Positions 18,793 to 30,356 of a stretch of DNA of 64,000 bases are shown here, in pieces. The stretch comes from Chromohalobacter sp. 296-RDG (lineage in GTDB: Bacteria > Pseudomonadota > Gammaproteobacteria > Pseudomonadales > Halomonadaceae): contig NZ_JARANY010000007.1 of NCBI RefSeq assembly GCF_029889885.1, positions 1-64,000 of the forward strand, read 5' to 3'. The notes beneath the pieces were generated by a model that was given only the letters and a program-made list of their open reading frames with translations, had not been told where the DNA came from and searched no databases. Within the stretch, counting starts at the first letter, position 1. The number at the start of each line of letters is the position of its first letter. Position numbers and translations under genes: made by a program.

Positions 18793-20133
18793 ATGAGCCG
18801 GATTCTGCAAGACCGCGACGAACGCCGCCCTGAAACGCACCCGCTGACCTTTCGGCTCAACGATGATGGCACGCCGGTAATGCTCGACGCCTATCGCGAG
18901 CAGCAGGGCTACGCCAGCGTCGAACGCGCCTTTCGAGACCTGACCTCGAAGGCGCTGATCGACGAGTTGAAGACCGCCAATCTGCGTGGGCGCGGTGGTG
19001 GTGGGTTCTCCGCCGGGCTCAAGTGGAGCCTGACCATGCAGGGCGAGGGCATCCCGCGCGGCTATATCGTCTGCAACGCCGACGAAATGGAGCCCGGCAC
19101 CTTCAAGGATCGTCTGTTGCTCGAACAGCAGCCGCATCTGCTCATCGAGGGCATGATCCTCGCCGGCTTCGCCAACAATGCCTACCAGGGCTATATCTTC
19201 ATGCGCGGCGAATACGTCGATGCCGCGCGCACGGTCCAGCGCGCGTTGGAAGAAGCGCGTGCCAATGGCTGGCTGGGGCGTGATGTGGCCGGTAGCGGCT
19301 GGGACTTCGATATCGTCCTGCATACCGGCGCCGGGCGTTATATCTGCGGCGAGGAAACCGCGCTGATCAACTCGCTGGAAGGTAAGCGTGCCAACCCGCG
19401 GGCCAAACCACCCTTTCCGGGGCAAAGTGGGGCCTGGGGCAAGCCCACCGTGGTCAACAACGTCGAGACGCTGTGCAACGTACCATCCGTCGTGCTGCAC
19501 GGGGCGGATTGGTATCAAGGCTTGTCCCAGGGCAAGAGCGGTGATGGCGGCACCAAGCTGTACGGCGTCTCGGGCAAGGTCAAGCACCCAGGCCTGTGGG
19601 AGTTGCCGATGGGCACCACGGGCAGCGAGTTGATGGAGCGTGCCGGCGGCATGCGCGATGGCCATACACTCAAGACCTGGCTACCCGGTGGCGGGAGTAC
19701 CGGCTTTCTGCTGCCCGAGCATCTCGAGTTGGCCCTGGATTTCGACACCATCGGCAATGCCGGCAGCCGTCTGGGCACCGGGCTCATCGCGGTGGTTGCC
19801 GACGATCAGAGCGTAGTGTCACTGGCACGCAACCTGGAGGAATTCTTCTCCCGCGAGTCCTGTGGCTGGTGTACGCCGTGCCGCGATGGATTGCCGTGGA
19901 GCGTCAAACTCCTGCAGGCCCTGGAGGCTGGCGAGGGCGAGCGAGGAGACATCGACTTGCTGGAATCGCTGGCGGTGGACCTGGGGCCAGGGCGCACTTT
20001 CTGCGCGCATGCGCCAGGCGCGGCCATGCCAATGGCGTCGGCGATTCACTATTTCCGCGATGAATTCGAGCGTGGCGTCACGCGTGGCCAGGGTAAGGCG
20101 CATGCCGACCCGATCCCGGTAGGTAGCGTATGA
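18793..20133 (+). CDS. nuoF: NADH-quinone oxidoreductase subunit F
   Basis: NADH-oxidising subunit with FMN and [4Fe-4S] cluster N3. It shows the NADH/FMN glycine motif [49 protein letters not shown] and the cluster motif [12 protein letters not shown], with the fourth cysteine in [10 protein letters not shown] choose the ATG at 18793 (446 residues): GGGAG at 18780-18784 gives 8-base spacing. The upstream in-frame TTG (18778) lacks a site. Confidence 0.97.
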   Translation: MSRILQDRDERRPETHPLTFRLNDDGTPVMLDAYREQQGYASVERAFRDLTSKALIDELKTANLRGRGGGGFSAGLKWSLTMQGEGIPRGYIVCNADEMEPGTFKDRLLLEQQPHLLIEGMILAGFANNAYQGYIFMRGEYVDAARTVQRALEEARANGWLGRDVAGSGWDFDIVLHTGAGRYICGEETALINSLEGKRANPRAKPPFPGQSGAWGKPTVVNNVETLCNVPSVVLHGADWYQGLSQGKSGDGGTKLYGVSGKVKHPGLWELPMGTTGSELMERAGGMRDGHTLKTWLPGGGSTGFLLPEHLELALDFDTIGNAGSRLGTGLIAVVADDQSVVSLARNLEEFFSRESCGWCTPCRDGLPWSVKLLQALEAGEGERGDIDLLESLAVDLGPGRTFCAHAPGAAMPMASAIHYFRDEFERGVTRGQGKAHADPIPVGSV

Positions 20134-20167
20134 ACGACGTGACGATGACGACGGGCGAGGAGCGATA

Positions 20168-22927
20168 ATGGCAACGATTCACGTTGATGGCCGGGATTAC
20201 GAGGTCGACGGCGCCGACAATCTGCTGCACGCGTGCCTGTCGCTAGGGCTGGATATTCCGTATTTCTGCTGGCACCCGGCCATGGGCAGTGTCGGTGCGT
20301 GTCGCCAGTGTGCGGTCAAGCAGTACAAGAATGCCGACGACACCCAAGGCATACTGGTGATGTCGTGCATGGCGCCGGTACAGGAGGACGCCTACATCTC
20401 CATCGAGGATGACGAAGCCAAAGCCTTTCGCAAAAACGTCATCGAATGGTTGATGATCAATCACCCGCATGACTGCCCGGTCTGCGAGGAAGGCGGCCAC
20501 TGCCATCTGCAGGACATGACGGTGATGACCGGCCACGATAGCCGTCGTTACCGGTTCCGCAAGCGTACCCACAAGAACCAGGACCTGGGGCCGTTCATCG
20601 GCCATGAGATGAACCGCTGCATCACCTGCTATCGCTGCGTGCGCTTCTATCAGGATTATGCCGGCGGCGGTGACTTGGGTGCCTTCGGGGCGCACGACAA
20701 CGTCTATTTCGGGCGCTTTCAGGAAGGCACGCTGGAGAGCCCCTTCTCCGGCAATCTCACCGAAGTCTGTCCGACCGGGGTGTTCACCGACCAGACCCAC
20801 TCCGAGCAGTACACCCGCAAGTGGGACCTGCAGTTCGCGCCCAGCGTCTGCCATCAGTGCGCGGTAGGCTGCAATATCAGCCCCGGCGAGCGTTACGGCG
20901 ATATTCGGCGGATCGAGAACCGCTACAACGGTGAAGTGAATCACTACTTCCTGTGTGACCGCGGGCGTTTCGGATACGGCTACGTGAACCGCGAGGATCG
21001 TCCGCGCGTACCCGAATGGCGCGAGCGCCAGCGTGTCGCCGCTGGGGGCGATTCGGGCGTGGTCGCCGGCACCATCAGTCTGGAAATCGACGATGCGCTG
21101 GACCGTGCCGCCGATGGCATGCGCAATGCGCGTCGTGTGATCGGCATCGGCTCTCCACGGGCGAGCCTGGAGAGCAACCATATGCTGCGCACGCTGGTGG
21201 GGGATGCCAACTTCTCTACCGGCATCGCCGCCCGTGAACTCGAGTTGCTGGTCCGCATGAACGAGCTCAATACTCGCTGTGGCCTGCCGTCGCCGAGTCT
21301 GCGCGAGATCGAGCACTGCGATGCGGTGTTCGTGCTCGGCGAGGACCTCATCAATAGCGCCGCGCGCATGGCCCTGGCCATTCGCCAGGCGGTCAACGCC
21401 AAGGGCGAGGCGCTGGCCGCCGAGCGTGGTATCCCATCCTGGAATGCCGAAGCAGTCAAGACCATAGCCCAAGATGAACGTCATCCACTGTTCATGGCCA
21501 CGCCGGATGCCACCGAACTGGACGAGCTGGCGGAGCGGACCTATCACGCCGCCCCGGATGACATCGCGCGATTCGGCTTCGCCGTGGCGCACTACATCGA
21601 CCCCGAGGCGCCGTGCCCGGACGCCCTCGACGATGTGACCACAGCGCTTGCAAGCCGTATTGCCGAGGCCTTGATGGCGGCCCAGCGTCCGCTGGTGGTT
21701 TCGGGTGGCACGTTGGGGACGCCAGCGGTGCTCGAGGCGGCCGGCAACGTGGCGCGCGCCCTGGCGCGGCGGACACGGCCCGGGGCGTTGTCGCTGGTGC
21801 GCCGTGAGGCCAATAGCACCGGCCTGTCGCTGCTGGGTGGACAATCGCTGGATTGGGCTCTGGAATGCTTGACTAGCGGCGAGGCCGATGGCGTGGTGAT
21901 TCTCGAGAATGACCTGTATGCGCGGGCCGATGCGGGTCAGGTCGACGCCGCCCTGCAGCGTGCCGGTTGCATCGTCACGCTCGATCATCAGCGCACCGCG
22001 ACCTGGGACAAGTCGGACATCGGACTCCCGGCGGCGAGCTTTGCCGAAAGCGATGGCACTCTGGTCAGCCTGGAGGGCCGGGCTCAGCGTTTCTATCAGG
22101 TCTTCGAGCCCAGCTATATCCGCCCCGAAACGCGCATCCGCGAAAGCTGGCGGTGGCTCAACGCGCTCAAGGTCAGCGTCGAACGTCAGGCGATGACGCC
22201 ACTCACGCTCGATGAAGTGACGCGTGACATGGCCATGACGTATCCCGCCCTAGCGCCGGCCGGCGATGCCGGTTTGAGCGCCGCCTATCGTGTGCATGGG
22301 CTGCGTCTGGCGCGCGAGCCTCACCGCTATAGCGGTCGCACGGCGATGCGTGCCAACCTCGATGTCAGCGAACCCCGTGCGCCGCAGGACGCCGACACAC
22401 CGTTCGCGTTCTCCATGGAGGGCTATTCCGGTCACGCCGAGCCACGCCGCGAAGTGGCGTTTGCCTGGGCGCCGGGATGGAATTCGCCGCAAGCATGGAA
22501 CAAGTTCCAGGACGAGGTCGGTGGACATCTGCGGGCTGGCGATCCCGGTGTGCGGTTGTTGGGGCCACTGCCCGGGGATTACGACTATGCGCGAACGCTG
22601 CCGTCAAGCTTCGCTGCGCGTGACGACCAATGGCTGGCGGTACCGCAGGCGCGGTTGTTCGGGGGCGACGAGACCTCGGCGCGGGCCGAGCCGATCCAGG
22701 CGCGCATGGCCGCGACACGCTTCACCCTGTCGCGCGGGGCCGCTGAGCGGTTGCGGATATCGCCGGATGCCACGTTGACGCTCAACCTGGGAGAACGACA
22801 TCTAACGCTACCGGTGGCGATCAGCGATGCGTGGCCCGATGGCATGATCGGCGTGCCGGATCAGTCGGGACTGCCCTTGGCCGAGCCTGAGTGGGCCCAT
22901 CTCGAACCCCAGGAGGTGAGCGCATGA
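20168..22927 (+). CDS. nuoG: NADH-quinone oxidoreductase subunit G
   Basis: Largest peripheral subunit of complex I (919 residues), a molybdopterin-oxidoreductase relative that carries the Fe-S wire. It shows an N-terminal ferredoxin domain with [2Fe-2S] ligands ([16 protein letters not shown] ... SCMAPV). N5 is bound by [14 protein letters not shown] (H-x3-C-x2-C-x5-C). N4 is bound by CITCYRC with LTEVCPTG. The extra cluster N7 motif is CHQCAVGC followed 27 residues later by C, as in E. coli. The ribosome-binding site GAGGAG lies 5 bases before the start. It overlaps nuoH by 4 bases (ATGA). Confidence 0.97.
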   Translation: MATIHVDGRDYEVDGADNLLHACLSLGLDIPYFCWHPAMGSVGACRQCAVKQYKNADDTQGILVMSCMAPVQEDAYISIEDDEAKAFRKNVIEWLMINHPHDCPVCEEGGHCHLQDMTVMTGHDSRRYRFRKRTHKNQDLGPFIGHEMNRCITCYRCVRFYQDYAGGGDLGAFGAHDNVYFGRFQEGTLESPFSGNLTEVCPTGVFTDQTHSEQYTRKWDLQFAPSVCHQCAVGCNISPGERYGDIRRIENRYNGEVNHYFLCDRGRFGYGYVNREDRPRVPEWRERQRVAAGGDSGVVAGTISLEIDDALDRAADGMRNARRVIGIGSPRASLESNHMLRTLVGDANFSTGIAARELELLVRMNELNTRCGLPSPSLREIEHCDAVFVLGEDLINSAARMALAIRQAVNAKGEALAAERGIPSWNAEAVKTIAQDERHPLFMATPDATELDELAERTYHAAPDDIARFGFAVAHYIDPEAPCPDALDDVTTALASRIAEALMAAQRPLVVSGGTLGTPAVLEAAGNVARALARRTRPGALSLVRREANSTGLSLLGGQSLDWALECLTSGEADGVVILENDLYARADAGQVDAALQRAGCIVTLDHQRTATWDKSDIGLPAASFAESDGTLVSLEGRAQRFYQVFEPSYIRPETRIRESWRWLNALKVSVERQAMTPLTLDEVTRDMAMTYPALAPAGDAGLSAAYRVHGLRLAREPHRYSGRTAMRANLDVSEPRAPQDADTPFAFSMEGYSGHAEPRREVAFAWAPGWNSPQAWNKFQDEVGGHLRAGDPGVRLLGPLPGDYDYARTLPSSFAARDDQWLAVPQARLFGGDETSARAEPIQARMAATRFTLSRGAAERLRISPDATLTLNLGERHLTLPVAISDAWPDGMIGVPDQSGLPLAEPEWAHLEPQEVSA

Positions 22928-23910
22928 GCTGGTGGACGCCACAGGTCGAGGCGATCGCGTTCGCGCTTTTTCAAGCACTGGTGATCCTGATCGCTGCGGT
23001 GGGTGCAGGGGCGCTGCTGACCATGCTGGAACGGCGTCTTTTGGGCCTATGGCAGGATCGTTACGGCCCCAATCGCGTTGGGCCGTTCGGGGTGATGCAG
23101 CTTCTCGCCGACATGCTCAAGATCCTCTTCAAGGAAGACTGGATCCCGCCGTTCGCCAATCGTACCTTCTTCGTGCTGGCGCCGGCCATCGCCATGGCAT
23201 CGCTGTTGCTGAGCTTCATGGTCATTCCCATTACGCCCAGTTGGGGGGTGGCCGATCTGCATATCGGTTTGCTTTTCTTCTTCGCCATGGCGGGCATCAA
23301 CGTCTATGCAGTGCTCTTCGGTGGATGGTCGAGCGGCAACAAGTACGCCTTGCTGGGGGCGATGCGCGCCTCGGCGCAGACACTGTCCTATGAAGTCTTC
23401 ATAGGCTTGTCGCTGATGGGGGTGGTGGCCATGGCCGGTTCGTTCAATATGCGCGAGATCGTTGCCGCCCAGGAAACGGTATGGTTCATCGTGCCGCAGT
23501 TCTTCGGCTTCTGTACCTTTCTGGTCGCCGGCATCGCTGTGACGCACCGTCACCCGTTCGACCAGCCCGAGGCCGAGCAGGAGCTGGCCGATGGCTATCA
23601 CGTCGAGTACTCGGGCATGAAATGGGGCATGTTCTTCATCGGCGAGTACGTGGGCATCGTACTGGTATCGACGCTGATCGTGACGCTGTTCTTGGGTGGC
23701 TGGCACGGCCCGTGGCTGCCGCCTATCGTGTGGTTCCTGCTCAAGACTGCCGTGTTCGTGGGCTTTTTCGTGCTGCTGCGTGCGGCACTGCCGCGTCCCC
23801 GCTATGACGCGGTGATGAGCTTCGGGTGGAAGATATGCCTGCCATTGACCCTGATCAATCTACTGGTGACCGGTGCGCTGATTCTCGTATTCAGCCCCGC
23901 CGGTGGCTAA
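22924..23910 (+). CDS. nuoH: NADH-quinone oxidoreductase subunit H
   Basis: Eight-helix membrane subunit linking the quinone site to the proton-pumping arm. The 328-residue product starts [13 protein letters not shown] at an ATG that overlaps the nuoG stop, with AGGAGG 6 bases upstream. It shows the conserved [37 protein letters not shown], and the acidic cytoplasmic loop [26 protein letters not shown]. An upstream in-frame ATG inside nuoG is less likely. Confidence 0.96.
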   Translation: MSWWTPQVEAIAFALFQALVILIAAVGAGALLTMLERRLLGLWQDRYGPNRVGPFGVMQLLADMLKILFKEDWIPPFANRTFFVLAPAIAMASLLLSFMVIPITPSWGVADLHIGLLFFFAMAGINVYAVLFGGWSSGNKYALLGAMRASAQTLSYEVFIGLSLMGVVAMAGSFNMREIVAAQETVWFIVPQFFGFCTFLVAGIAVTHRHPFDQPEAEQELADGYHVEYSGMKWGMFFIGEYVGIVLVSTLIVTLFLGGWHGPWLPPIVWFLLKTAVFVGFFVLLRAALPRPRYDAVMSFGWKICLPLTLINLLVTGALILVFSPAGG

Positions 23911-23931
23911 GCGTCGAGACTGGAGGATACC

Positions 23932-24474
23932 GTGAAGATTAAATCACTGCTCGCGGGGACCGGATCGCAGCTACGGACGATGGGCATGGTCTTCATGCAC
24001 TCTTTCCGCAAGCGCGAGACCCTGCAATATCCGGAAGAATCGGTCTATCTATCGCCGCGCTATCGTGGACGTATCGTGCTGACCCGCGACCCCGACGGCG
24101 AGGAGCGCTGCGTGGCGTGCAATCTGTGTGCAGTGGCATGCCCGGTAGCGTGTATCTCGCTGCAGAAGGGCGAGCAAGAGGATGGCCGCTGGTACCCGGA
24201 ATTCTTCCGCATCAATTTTTCACGCTGCATCTTTTGCGGACTGTGCGAGGAAGCTTGCCCGACCTCGGCGATCCAACTGACGCCGGATTTCGAGATGAGC
24301 GAGTTTCGGCGCCAGGAACTGGTCTACGAGAAGGAAGACTTGCTGATCTCCGGCCCGGGCAAGGATCATAACTACAACTTCTATCGCGTGGCGGGGCTGT
24401 CGATCGCCGGAAAAGACAAGGGCGAGGCGCAGAACGAAGCCGAGCCGATCAACGTCAAGTCGTTGATGCCCTGA
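23932..24474 (+). CDS. nuoI: NADH-quinone oxidoreductase subunit I
   Basis: Ferredoxin-like subunit with two [4Fe-4S] clusters (N6a, N6b). The two C-x2-C-x2-C-x3-C-P motifs are intact: [13 protein letters not shown] and [13 protein letters not shown]. It starts with GTG behind GGAGG. Its 180 residues match the family, and its [19 protein letters not shown] tail is typical of gammaproteobacteria. Confidence 0.97.
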   Translation: MKIKSLLAGTGSQLRTMGMVFMHSFRKRETLQYPEESVYLSPRYRGRIVLTRDPDGEERCVACNLCAVACPVACISLQKGEQEDGRWYPEFFRINFSRCIFCGLCEEACPTSAIQLTPDFEMSEFRRQELVYEKEDLLISGPGKDHNYNFYRVAGLSIAGKDKGEAQNEAEPINVKSLMP

Positions 24475-24507
24475 TCAGGGATGCCCTTACCAGAATAGGG
24501 AGATACC

Positions 24508-25119
24508 ATGGAAATCGCCTTCTATCTCAGCGCCGTGGTCACCGTGCTCGCGACGCTTGGGGTGGTTACCGGGCGGCACCCGGTACATGCCTTGCTTTAC
24601 CTGATCGTCTCGCTCATCGCGGTGGCGATGGTGTTCTTTGCGTTGGGGGCACCCTTCGCCGGGGCACTGGAAATCATCGTCTACGCTGGCGCGATCATGG
24701 TGTTGTTCGTGTTCGTGGTCATGATGCTCAACCTCGGCGAGGCCGCCGCGCAGCAAGAGAGTGCCTGGTTGCGCCCACGTACCTGGCTGGGGCCGGCGAT
24801 ACTCAGCGGGGTCTTGCTGTTGGTGCTGTTGGCGACATTGATCGGTGCCGATGTAGGCGGACGTATCGAGGGCGAGACCTTGACCGCCAAGGCGGTGGGT
24901 ACGTTGCTGTTCGGACCTTACCTGATCGTCGTCGAGCTTGCCGCGATGCTGCTGCTGGCGGCATTGGTGGCGGCGTCTCATCTGGGGCGCAGCGAGTCGC
25001 ATGACGAGGCACACGCAGTACACCAAGTGCCGAGCAAACGCACTGCAGATGGCCGCGGGCGCGCCGCCAGCGAGCGCTCGCTCGGTGACGACACCTCAAG
25101 CGAGGAGACTTCACGATGA
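24508..25119 (+). CDS. nuoJ: NADH-quinone oxidoreductase subunit J
   Basis: Five-helix membrane subunit (203 residues). It shows the conserved [54 protein letters not shown] region, whose third helix is involved in coupling. The cytoplasmic tail after about residue 165 is hydrophilic and longer than in E. coli. An AGGGAGA site precedes the start. Its stop overlaps the nuoK start (ATGA). Confidence 0.96.
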   Translation: MEIAFYLSAVVTVLATLGVVTGRHPVHALLYLIVSLIAVAMVFFALGAPFAGALEIIVYAGAIMVLFVFVVMMLNLGEAAAQQESAWLRPRTWLGPAILSGVLLLVLLATLIGADVGGRIEGETLTAKAVGTLLFGPYLIVVELAAMLLLAALVAASHLGRSESHDEAHAVHQVPSKRTADGRGRAASERSLGDDTSSEETSR

Positions 25120-25424
25120 ATGGCGTTCCCATGGAACACGGCCTGATCCTGGCGTCGATCCTCTTCGCGCTGGGGCTGGTGGGGCTGATGATGCGGCGTA
25201 ACATGCTGTTCGTGCTGATGAGCCTGGAAGTCATGATGAATGCGGCGGGGCTCGCCTTCATCGTCGCGGGGACGCGCTGGGGGCAGCCCGATGGCCAGGT
25301 CATGTTCCTGCTGGTGATTACCCTGGCAGCGGCCGAGGCAAGCGTGGGACTGGCGCTGTTGTTGCAGCTCTATCGGCGCTTCAAGACCCTTGATATCGAT
25401 GCGGCAAGCAGGTTGCGCGGATGA
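25116..25424 (+). CDS. nuoK: NADH-quinone oxidoreductase subunit K
   Basis: Three-helix Mrp-like membrane subunit (102 residues). It begins [29 protein letters not shown]. The buried glutamates needed for proton transfer are present in [14 protein letters not shown] and [20 protein letters not shown]. It overlaps nuoJ by four bases and nuoL by four bases, indicating translational coupling through J-K-L. Confidence 0.96.
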   Translation: MNGVPMEHGLILASILFALGLVGLMMRRNMLFVLMSLEVMMNAAGLAFIVAGTRWGQPDGQVMFLLVITLAAAEASVGLALLLQLYRRFKTLDIDAASRLRG

Positions 25425-27274
25425 ATCTACTCACTCTGACATTCTTGTTTCCCCTGTTGGGGTGTCTCGTCCTGGCGCTGAGCGGTGACCGCCTGTCGCT
25501 GCGTGGCGCGGCGACGGTGGGGGTCACTGCGCTGGGACTGGCGGCGGCCACGACCGTGTGGGTGGCCCTCGATTTTCTTGAACACGGCTCGGCGGCGCAG
25601 GTCATGGCGCTTTGGACCTGGATCGACGTGGGCGATTTCCAGTCGTCGATGGGGCTGTTGGTCGATGGGCTGTCGCTGACGATGCTCGGCGTGATCACCG
25701 GCGTGGGCTTTTTGATCCATCTGTTTGCGGCCTGGTACATGCGCGGCGACACAGGGGTTCGCCGTTTCTATGCCTACATGAATCTGTTCGTGTTCAGCAT
25801 GGTGCTGCTGGTGCTGGGCGACAATCTGCTGCTGCTGTATCTCGGTTGGGAAGGCGTCGGCCTGTGCAGCTATTTGTTGATCGGCTATTACTACCATGAC
25901 TCGGCCAATGGCTGGGCGGCGTTCAAGGCCTTCCTGGTGACGCGTATCGGCGATGTGTTGATGGCGATCGGGCTATTCATCCTGTTCGTCGAGCTGGGCA
26001 CGCTGAACATTCAGACGCTGTTGGCGCGGGCGCCCGAAGTCTGGGCGCGTGGCGACCTGATGGTCGAACTGGCCACGTTGATGCTGCTTGGCGGGGCGCT
26101 GGGCAAGTCCGCGCAGTTGCCGCTGCACACCTGGCTGGCTGATGCCATGGCCGGCCCCACGCCGGTATCGGCGCTGATCCACGCGGCCACCATGGTCACC
26201 GCCGGGGTGTATCTGATCGCGCGCATGCATGGCCTGTTCCTGCTGGCACCGGATGTTCTGACGCTGGTGGGCTGGATCGGCGCGGTGACGCTATTGATGG
26301 CTGGGTTTGCCGCCCTGGCGCAGACGGACATCAAGCGCGTGCTGGCCTATTCGACGATGAGCCAGATCGGCTACATGTTCCTGGCGCTAGGTGTTGGGGC
26401 CTTCGATGCGGCCATTTTCCATCTGATGATTCACGCCTTCTTCAAGGCGTTGCTGTTCCTCTCGGCGGGGTCGGTGATCATCTCCTGTCATCATGAGCAG
26501 GAGATGCGACGCCTCGGCGGGCTGTGGCGAAAGTTGCCGCTGGCCTATGCTGGGTTCGTGGTCGGTGGCTCGGCGCTGGCGGCGTTGCCGCTGGTGACGG
26601 CCGGCTTCTACAGCAAGGATGAGATCCTCTGGGAGGCGCTGGCGTCCGGGCATATCGGCTTGCTGATGGCGGGTCTGGTCGGCGCGCTGCTGACCTCCCT
26701 GTATACCGTGCGCTTGATCGTCGGCACTTTCCACGGTACGTCGGGGAGCGATCATAGCCGGCATGCCGAGGGGGGACGCGGTCTGGTGCATGGCCTGCCA
26801 TTGGTCGTGCTGATCGTACTCTCGACGCTGGTCGGCGCCTGGATTCACCCTCCACTCGACGAGGTGCTGCCGGCGAGCCCCGGCGCGGCGAAGGAAACCG
26901 GGCGCCATGCGCTGGAGATCGGTGCCATGCTGATCGCCGTGGGCGGTGTGGCCGTAGCGCTGTGGCTGTTCGCGTGGCGACGCGAGTTGGTGGCGCGCCT
27001 GGTCGCTCTACCGGAAGGCGCGCGCCTGTGGCGCCTCTGGCATCACGCCTGGGGCTTCGATGCCCTGTTTGACGCAGTGCTGGTCAAGCCGTTCCGTGGC
27101 CTGGTGTGGCTGTGGCGTAGCGACTGGATCAACGGATTGTGCAATCTGGTGCCGTTGCTGGCGCGCGGCCTGCGCTGGCTGTTGACGCGATCCCAGACGG
27201 GGCGGCTGCGCCACTATGCCGTTTCGATGACGCTGGGCGCGACCGTGGTGCTGATCTTCCTGGCTTTGGGGTAA
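25421..27274 (+). CDS. nuoL: NADH-quinone oxidoreductase subunit L
   Basis: Distal antiporter-like proton-pumping subunit with the long lateral helix (617 residues). It shows [20 protein letters not shown] (key Glu), the lysine/proline helix [39 protein letters not shown], and [22 protein letters not shown]. The C-terminal helices that form the transverse arm are present. It starts four bases inside nuoK. It is followed by a 77-base gap carrying a small open frame that ends on the nuoM start. Confidence 0.96.
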   Translation: MNLLTLTFLFPLLGCLVLALSGDRLSLRGAATVGVTALGLAAATTVWVALDFLEHGSAAQVMALWTWIDVGDFQSSMGLLVDGLSLTMLGVITGVGFLIHLFAAWYMRGDTGVRRFYAYMNLFVFSMVLLVLGDNLLLLYLGWEGVGLCSYLLIGYYYHDSANGWAAFKAFLVTRIGDVLMAIGLFILFVELGTLNIQTLLARAPEVWARGDLMVELATLMLLGGALGKSAQLPLHTWLADAMAGPTPVSALIHAATMVTAGVYLIARMHGLFLLAPDVLTLVGWIGAVTLLMAGFAALAQTDIKRVLAYSTMSQIGYMFLALGVGAFDAAIFHLMIHAFFKALLFLSAGSVIISCHHEQEMRRLGGLWRKLPLAYAGFVVGGSALAALPLVTAGFYSKDEILWEALASGHIGLLMAGLVGALLTSLYTVRLIVGTFHGTSGSDHSRHAEGGRGLVHGLPLVVLIVLSTLVGAWIHPPLDEVLPASPGAAKETGRHALEIGAMLIAVGGVAVALWLFAWRRELVARLVALPEGARLWRLWHHAWGFDALFDAVLVKPFRGLVWLWRSDWINGLCNLVPLLARGLRWLLTRSQTGRLRHYAVSMTLGATVVLIFLALG

Positions 27275-27277
27275 GCG

Positions 27278-27352
27278 ATGTACGACTTGAAGAAAGACAC
27301 CGGTGGCGGGGATAGAAGGCTAACGTGGCAAGCTGAGGGGGCGCAGCGCTGA
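27278..27352 (+). other. 24-codon open frame bridging nuoL and nuoM
   Basis: ATG at 27278, three bases after the nuoL stop, reads 24 codons (MYDLKKDTGGGDRRLTWQAE...) and stops at 27350-27352, where TGA overlaps the nuoM ATG by one base. GGGG lies 7-10 bases before it. It contains tandem rare AGA-AGG codons. This could couple nuoM translation to nuoL, or be chance; the peptide matches nothing I recognise. Confidence 0.3.
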
Positions 27353-28893
27353 TGATTCTGGTCTGTTTGATTCTGATCCCCTTCATCGGTGGGTTGCTGT
27401 GTTGGCAAGCCGAGCGTTTCGGCGAGCAACCGCCGCGCTGGATTGCCCTGGGTACCATGCTGCTCGAGTTGGCGCTGGTCTTGGGCGTGTGGTGGCATGG
27501 CGATTATGGCTTGAATGCCGCGCAGGGCGCTGCGGACTGGGCCCTCGAGTGGCGCGCCGCGTGGATCCCCCGTTTCGGCATCGAGGTCCACTTGGCGCTG
27601 GATGGCCTGTCGTTGATCATGATCGCGCTCACCGGGCTACTCGGCGTGCTGGCGGTGGTGTGCTCGTGGCACGAGATCTCGCGTCGCATCGGTTTTTTCC
27701 ATCTCAACCTGTTGTGGATTCTGGGGGGCGTGGTCGGTGTCTTTCTGGCCATCGATCTGTTCCTGTTCTTCTTCTTCTGGGAGATGATGCTGGTCCCCAT
27801 GTACTTCCTGATTGCGTTGTGGGGGCATAGCGGTTCCACGGGCAACACGCGTATCCAGGCGGCGACGAAATTCTTCATCTACACACAGGCCAGCGGGCTT
27901 TTGATGCTGGTGGCCATTCTCGGCCTGGTGTTTGCACATTACGCCGCCACCGGGGAATACAGCTTCAGCTACGAGGCGTTGCGCCATACTGCCCAGAACG
28001 AGCTCTCCCCCCAGATGGCATGGTGGCTGATGCTGGGCTTCTTCATCGCTTTCGCGGTCAAGATGCCGGTGGTGCCGCTGCATGGGTGGCTACCCGACGC
28101 GCATGCCCAGGCGCCCACGGCGGGGAGCGTCGATCTGGCGGGGATTCTGCTCAAGACGGCCGCCTACGGTATGTTGCGCTTCGCCTTGCCGCTATTTCCC
28201 GAGGCTTCCCAGGCTTTCGCACCGGTCGCGATGGGGCTGGGCATCCTGGGGATCTTCTACGGCGCGATCCTGGCGTGTGGCCAGCATGATCTGAAACGCT
28301 TGGTGGCCTATTCCAGCATTTCCCACATGGGGTTCGTGCTGATCGGTATCTACAGTGGTACCGAGCTGGCCCTGCAGGGCGTGGTGGTGCTGATGGTCGC
28401 GCATGCCTTCTCGGCTTCGGGGCTCTTCATTATCAGTGGCCAACTCTATGAGCGCCTGCATACCCGCGACATGCGTTTGATGGGCGGCCTGTGGGGCCGC
28501 ATCAAGGGCTTGCCGGGCATTGCGCTGTGTTTCGTGGCGGCCTCGATGGGCATCCCGGGGACGGCCAACTTCGTGGGTGAGTTCCTGGTGCTGTTCGGCA
28601 CCTTCGGTACTTGGCCCTGGGTGGTCGTGGTTGCCAGTAGCGGCTTCGTACTGGCGGCGATCTATTCGCTATTCATCATGCAACGCGTCTACTTCGGTCC
28701 GGCCAAGGAAGATACCCCTCTGGGCGGGCTCGATGGCCGCGAGATCGTGATGATGCTCGGTCTGCTGGTCCTGGTGTTGTGGGTCGGGCTCTATCCTGGC
28801 CCGTTGCTGGATACCTCGGAGGCGGCGATGCAAAACGTCGAGCGCATCATGACGCTGGAAGAAACGCCTGCCATGCCTGAGGAGACGCCATGA
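27352..28893 (+). CDS. nuoM: NADH-quinone oxidoreductase subunit M
   Basis: Antiporter-like proton-pumping subunit (513 residues). Key features are the FFFFWEMMLVPMYFLIALWG helix with its glutamate, FFIAFAVKMPVVPLHGWLPDAHAQAPTAGSVDLAGILLKTAAYGMLRF with the pumping lysines, and HDLKRLVAYSSISHMGFVLIG. The start ATG overlaps the stop of the small upstream frame. Its own GAGGGGG sits 12-13 bases upstream, which is rather distant. It overlaps nuoN by four bases. Confidence 0.96.
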   Translation: MILVCLILIPFIGGLLCWQAERFGEQPPRWIALGTMLLELALVLGVWWHGDYGLNAAQGAADWALEWRAAWIPRFGIEVHLALDGLSLIMIALTGLLGVLAVVCSWHEISRRIGFFHLNLLWILGGVVGVFLAIDLFLFFFFWEMMLVPMYFLIALWGHSGSTGNTRIQAATKFFIYTQASGLLMLVAILGLVFAHYAATGEYSFSYEALRHTAQNELSPQMAWWLMLGFFIAFAVKMPVVPLHGWLPDAHAQAPTAGSVDLAGILLKTAAYGMLRFALPLFPEASQAFAPVAMGLGILGIFYGAILACGQHDLKRLVAYSSISHMGFVLIGIYSGTELALQGVVVLMVAHAFSASGLFIISGQLYERLHTRDMRLMGGLWGRIKGLPGIALCFVAASMGIPGTANFVGEFLVLFGTFGTWPWVVVVASSGFVLAAIYSLFIMQRVYFGPAKEDTPLGGLDGREIVMMLGLLVLVLWVGLYPGPLLDTSEAAMQNVERIMTLEETPAMPEETP

Positions 28894-30323
28894 CGTCGTT
28901 GCTTGCTCTTTCACCGCTAATCCTCGTCTGTGCCACGGCTATCGTGGTCATGTTGACCATTGCGTGGCGTCGGCATCACGACCTGACGGCCACGTTGACC
29001 GTGGTCGGCCTCAATCTGGCGCTGGCGGCACAGCTTCTGGCCTGGTGGCAGGCGCCACTCGATGTGACGCCGCTGATAACGGTGGACGGTCTGTCGATCT
29101 TCGGCGGCGTGCTGATTCTCATCGCCACGCTGGCCTGCGCCACGCTGGGACATGCTTACCTCGAAGGCGCGCGTGGTCCACGCGAGGAGTATTATCTGCT
29201 GCTGCTGTGTGCCGCCGCCGGTGGGATTGCGCTGGTAAGCAGTCGCCACCTGGCCTCGCTGTTCTTCAGCCTGGAACTATTATCGATGCCGCTTTACGGC
29301 ATGCTGGCCTACACCTATCGCGAGCGGGGTGCCCTAGAAGCGGGCGTCAAGTACATGGTGCTTTCCGCGGCAGCCTCAGCCTTCTTGCTGTTCGGCATGG
29401 CGCTTCTGTACGCGCGTACCGGGCATCTCGATTTCGCCGGATTGGGTGGGGCATTGGCGTCGGCAGGTGGCGATGGATGGCTGCTGGCTGGCATGGGCAT
29501 GATGCTCATCGGGCTGGGCTTCAAACTCTCCATCGTGCCTTTCCATCTGTGGACGCCGGACGTCTACGAAGGCAGTCCCGCCCCGGCGGCCACTTTCCTG
29601 GCCTCGGCCAGCAAGGTGGCGGTACTGGTCGTCTTGTTGCGTCTTCTGCAATCCGCTCCGGCGATCCAGGATGCCTGGTTTCACAGCCTACTCGCTGTAC
29701 TCGCCTTCGTGACGATGCTGACCGGCAACCTGCTGGCGTTGATGCAGCAAGATCTCAAGCGCCTGCTGGGCTATTCCTCGATCGCGCATTTCGGCTATTT
29801 GCTGGTGGCACTGGTGATCAACGAGGGGATGGCGGTGGAAACCGCGAGTATCTATCTAGTGACCTATGTGCTGACGACGCTGGGCGCTTTCGGCGTGGTG
29901 ACGCTGCTGTCGAGCCCCTACGGCGGCGCCGATGCTAGCCGCTTGCACCATTACCGTGGCTTGTTCTGGCGGCGGCCCTATCTGACGGCGGTACTGACGG
30001 TGATGATGCTGTCACTGGCAGGGATCCCCTTGACCGCCGGCTTTATCGGCAAGTTCTACATCGTCGCGGTGGGGGTCGAAGCCAGCCGCTGGTGGCTGGT
30101 CGGCGCCGTGGTGGCGGGGAGTGCTATCGGCCTTTACTACTATCTACGCGTGATGGTGACGCTCTTTTTGCCCGAGCCGGGCATGCAGCGCCGTGACGCG
30201 ACTACCGACTGGGCGCAACGTGCCGGCGGCGTGGTGGTGCTGGCGCTGGCGGCCTTGGTCGTGCTGTTGGGGGTCTATCCTGCGCCGATGATCGACTGGG
30301 TGCGGCTCATGGCCGCGACGTAA
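28890..30323 (+). CDS. nuoN: NADH-quinone oxidoreductase subunit N
   Basis: Third antiporter-like subunit and last gene of the operon (477 residues). It shows LFFSLELLSMPLYGMLAYTYRE with the conserved Glu, LEAGVKYMVLSAAASAFLLFGMALLY, LGFKLSIVPFHLWTPDVYEGSPAPAATFLASASKVAVLV, and DLKRLLGYSSIAHFGYLLVAL. With it every subunit expected for a 13-gene bacterial complex I (C/D fused) is present and intact. A short gap separates it from the convergent EEP-family gene; no strong terminator hairpin is seen there. Confidence 0.96.
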   Translation: MTSLLALSPLILVCATAIVVMLTIAWRRHHDLTATLTVVGLNLALAAQLLAWWQAPLDVTPLITVDGLSIFGGVLILIATLACATLGHAYLEGARGPREEYYLLLLCAAAGGIALVSSRHLASLFFSLELLSMPLYGMLAYTYRERGALEAGVKYMVLSAAASAFLLFGMALLYARTGHLDFAGLGGALASAGGDGWLLAGMGMMLIGLGFKLSIVPFHLWTPDVYEGSPAPAATFLASASKVAVLVVLLRLLQSAPAIQDAWFHSLLAVLAFVTMLTGNLLALMQQDLKRLLGYSSIAHFGYLLVALVINEGMAVETASIYLVTYVLTTLGAFGVVTLLSSPYGGADASRLHHYRGLFWRRPYLTAVLTVMMLSLAGIPLTAGFIGKFYIVAVGVEASRWWLVGAVVAGSAIGLYYYLRVMVTLFLPEPGMQRRDATTDWAQRAGGVVVLALAALVVLLGVYPAPMIDWVRLMAAT

Positions 30324-30356
30324 GCGTCGCGACTGTGCTGATGTGCTGCTGCTTGC

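Noticed and set aside
20243-21988. 581-codon minus-strand frame opposite nuoG
   Set aside because: It is a GC-bias shadow of nuoG; nuoG has all its cluster motifs and the antisense translation shows no domain.
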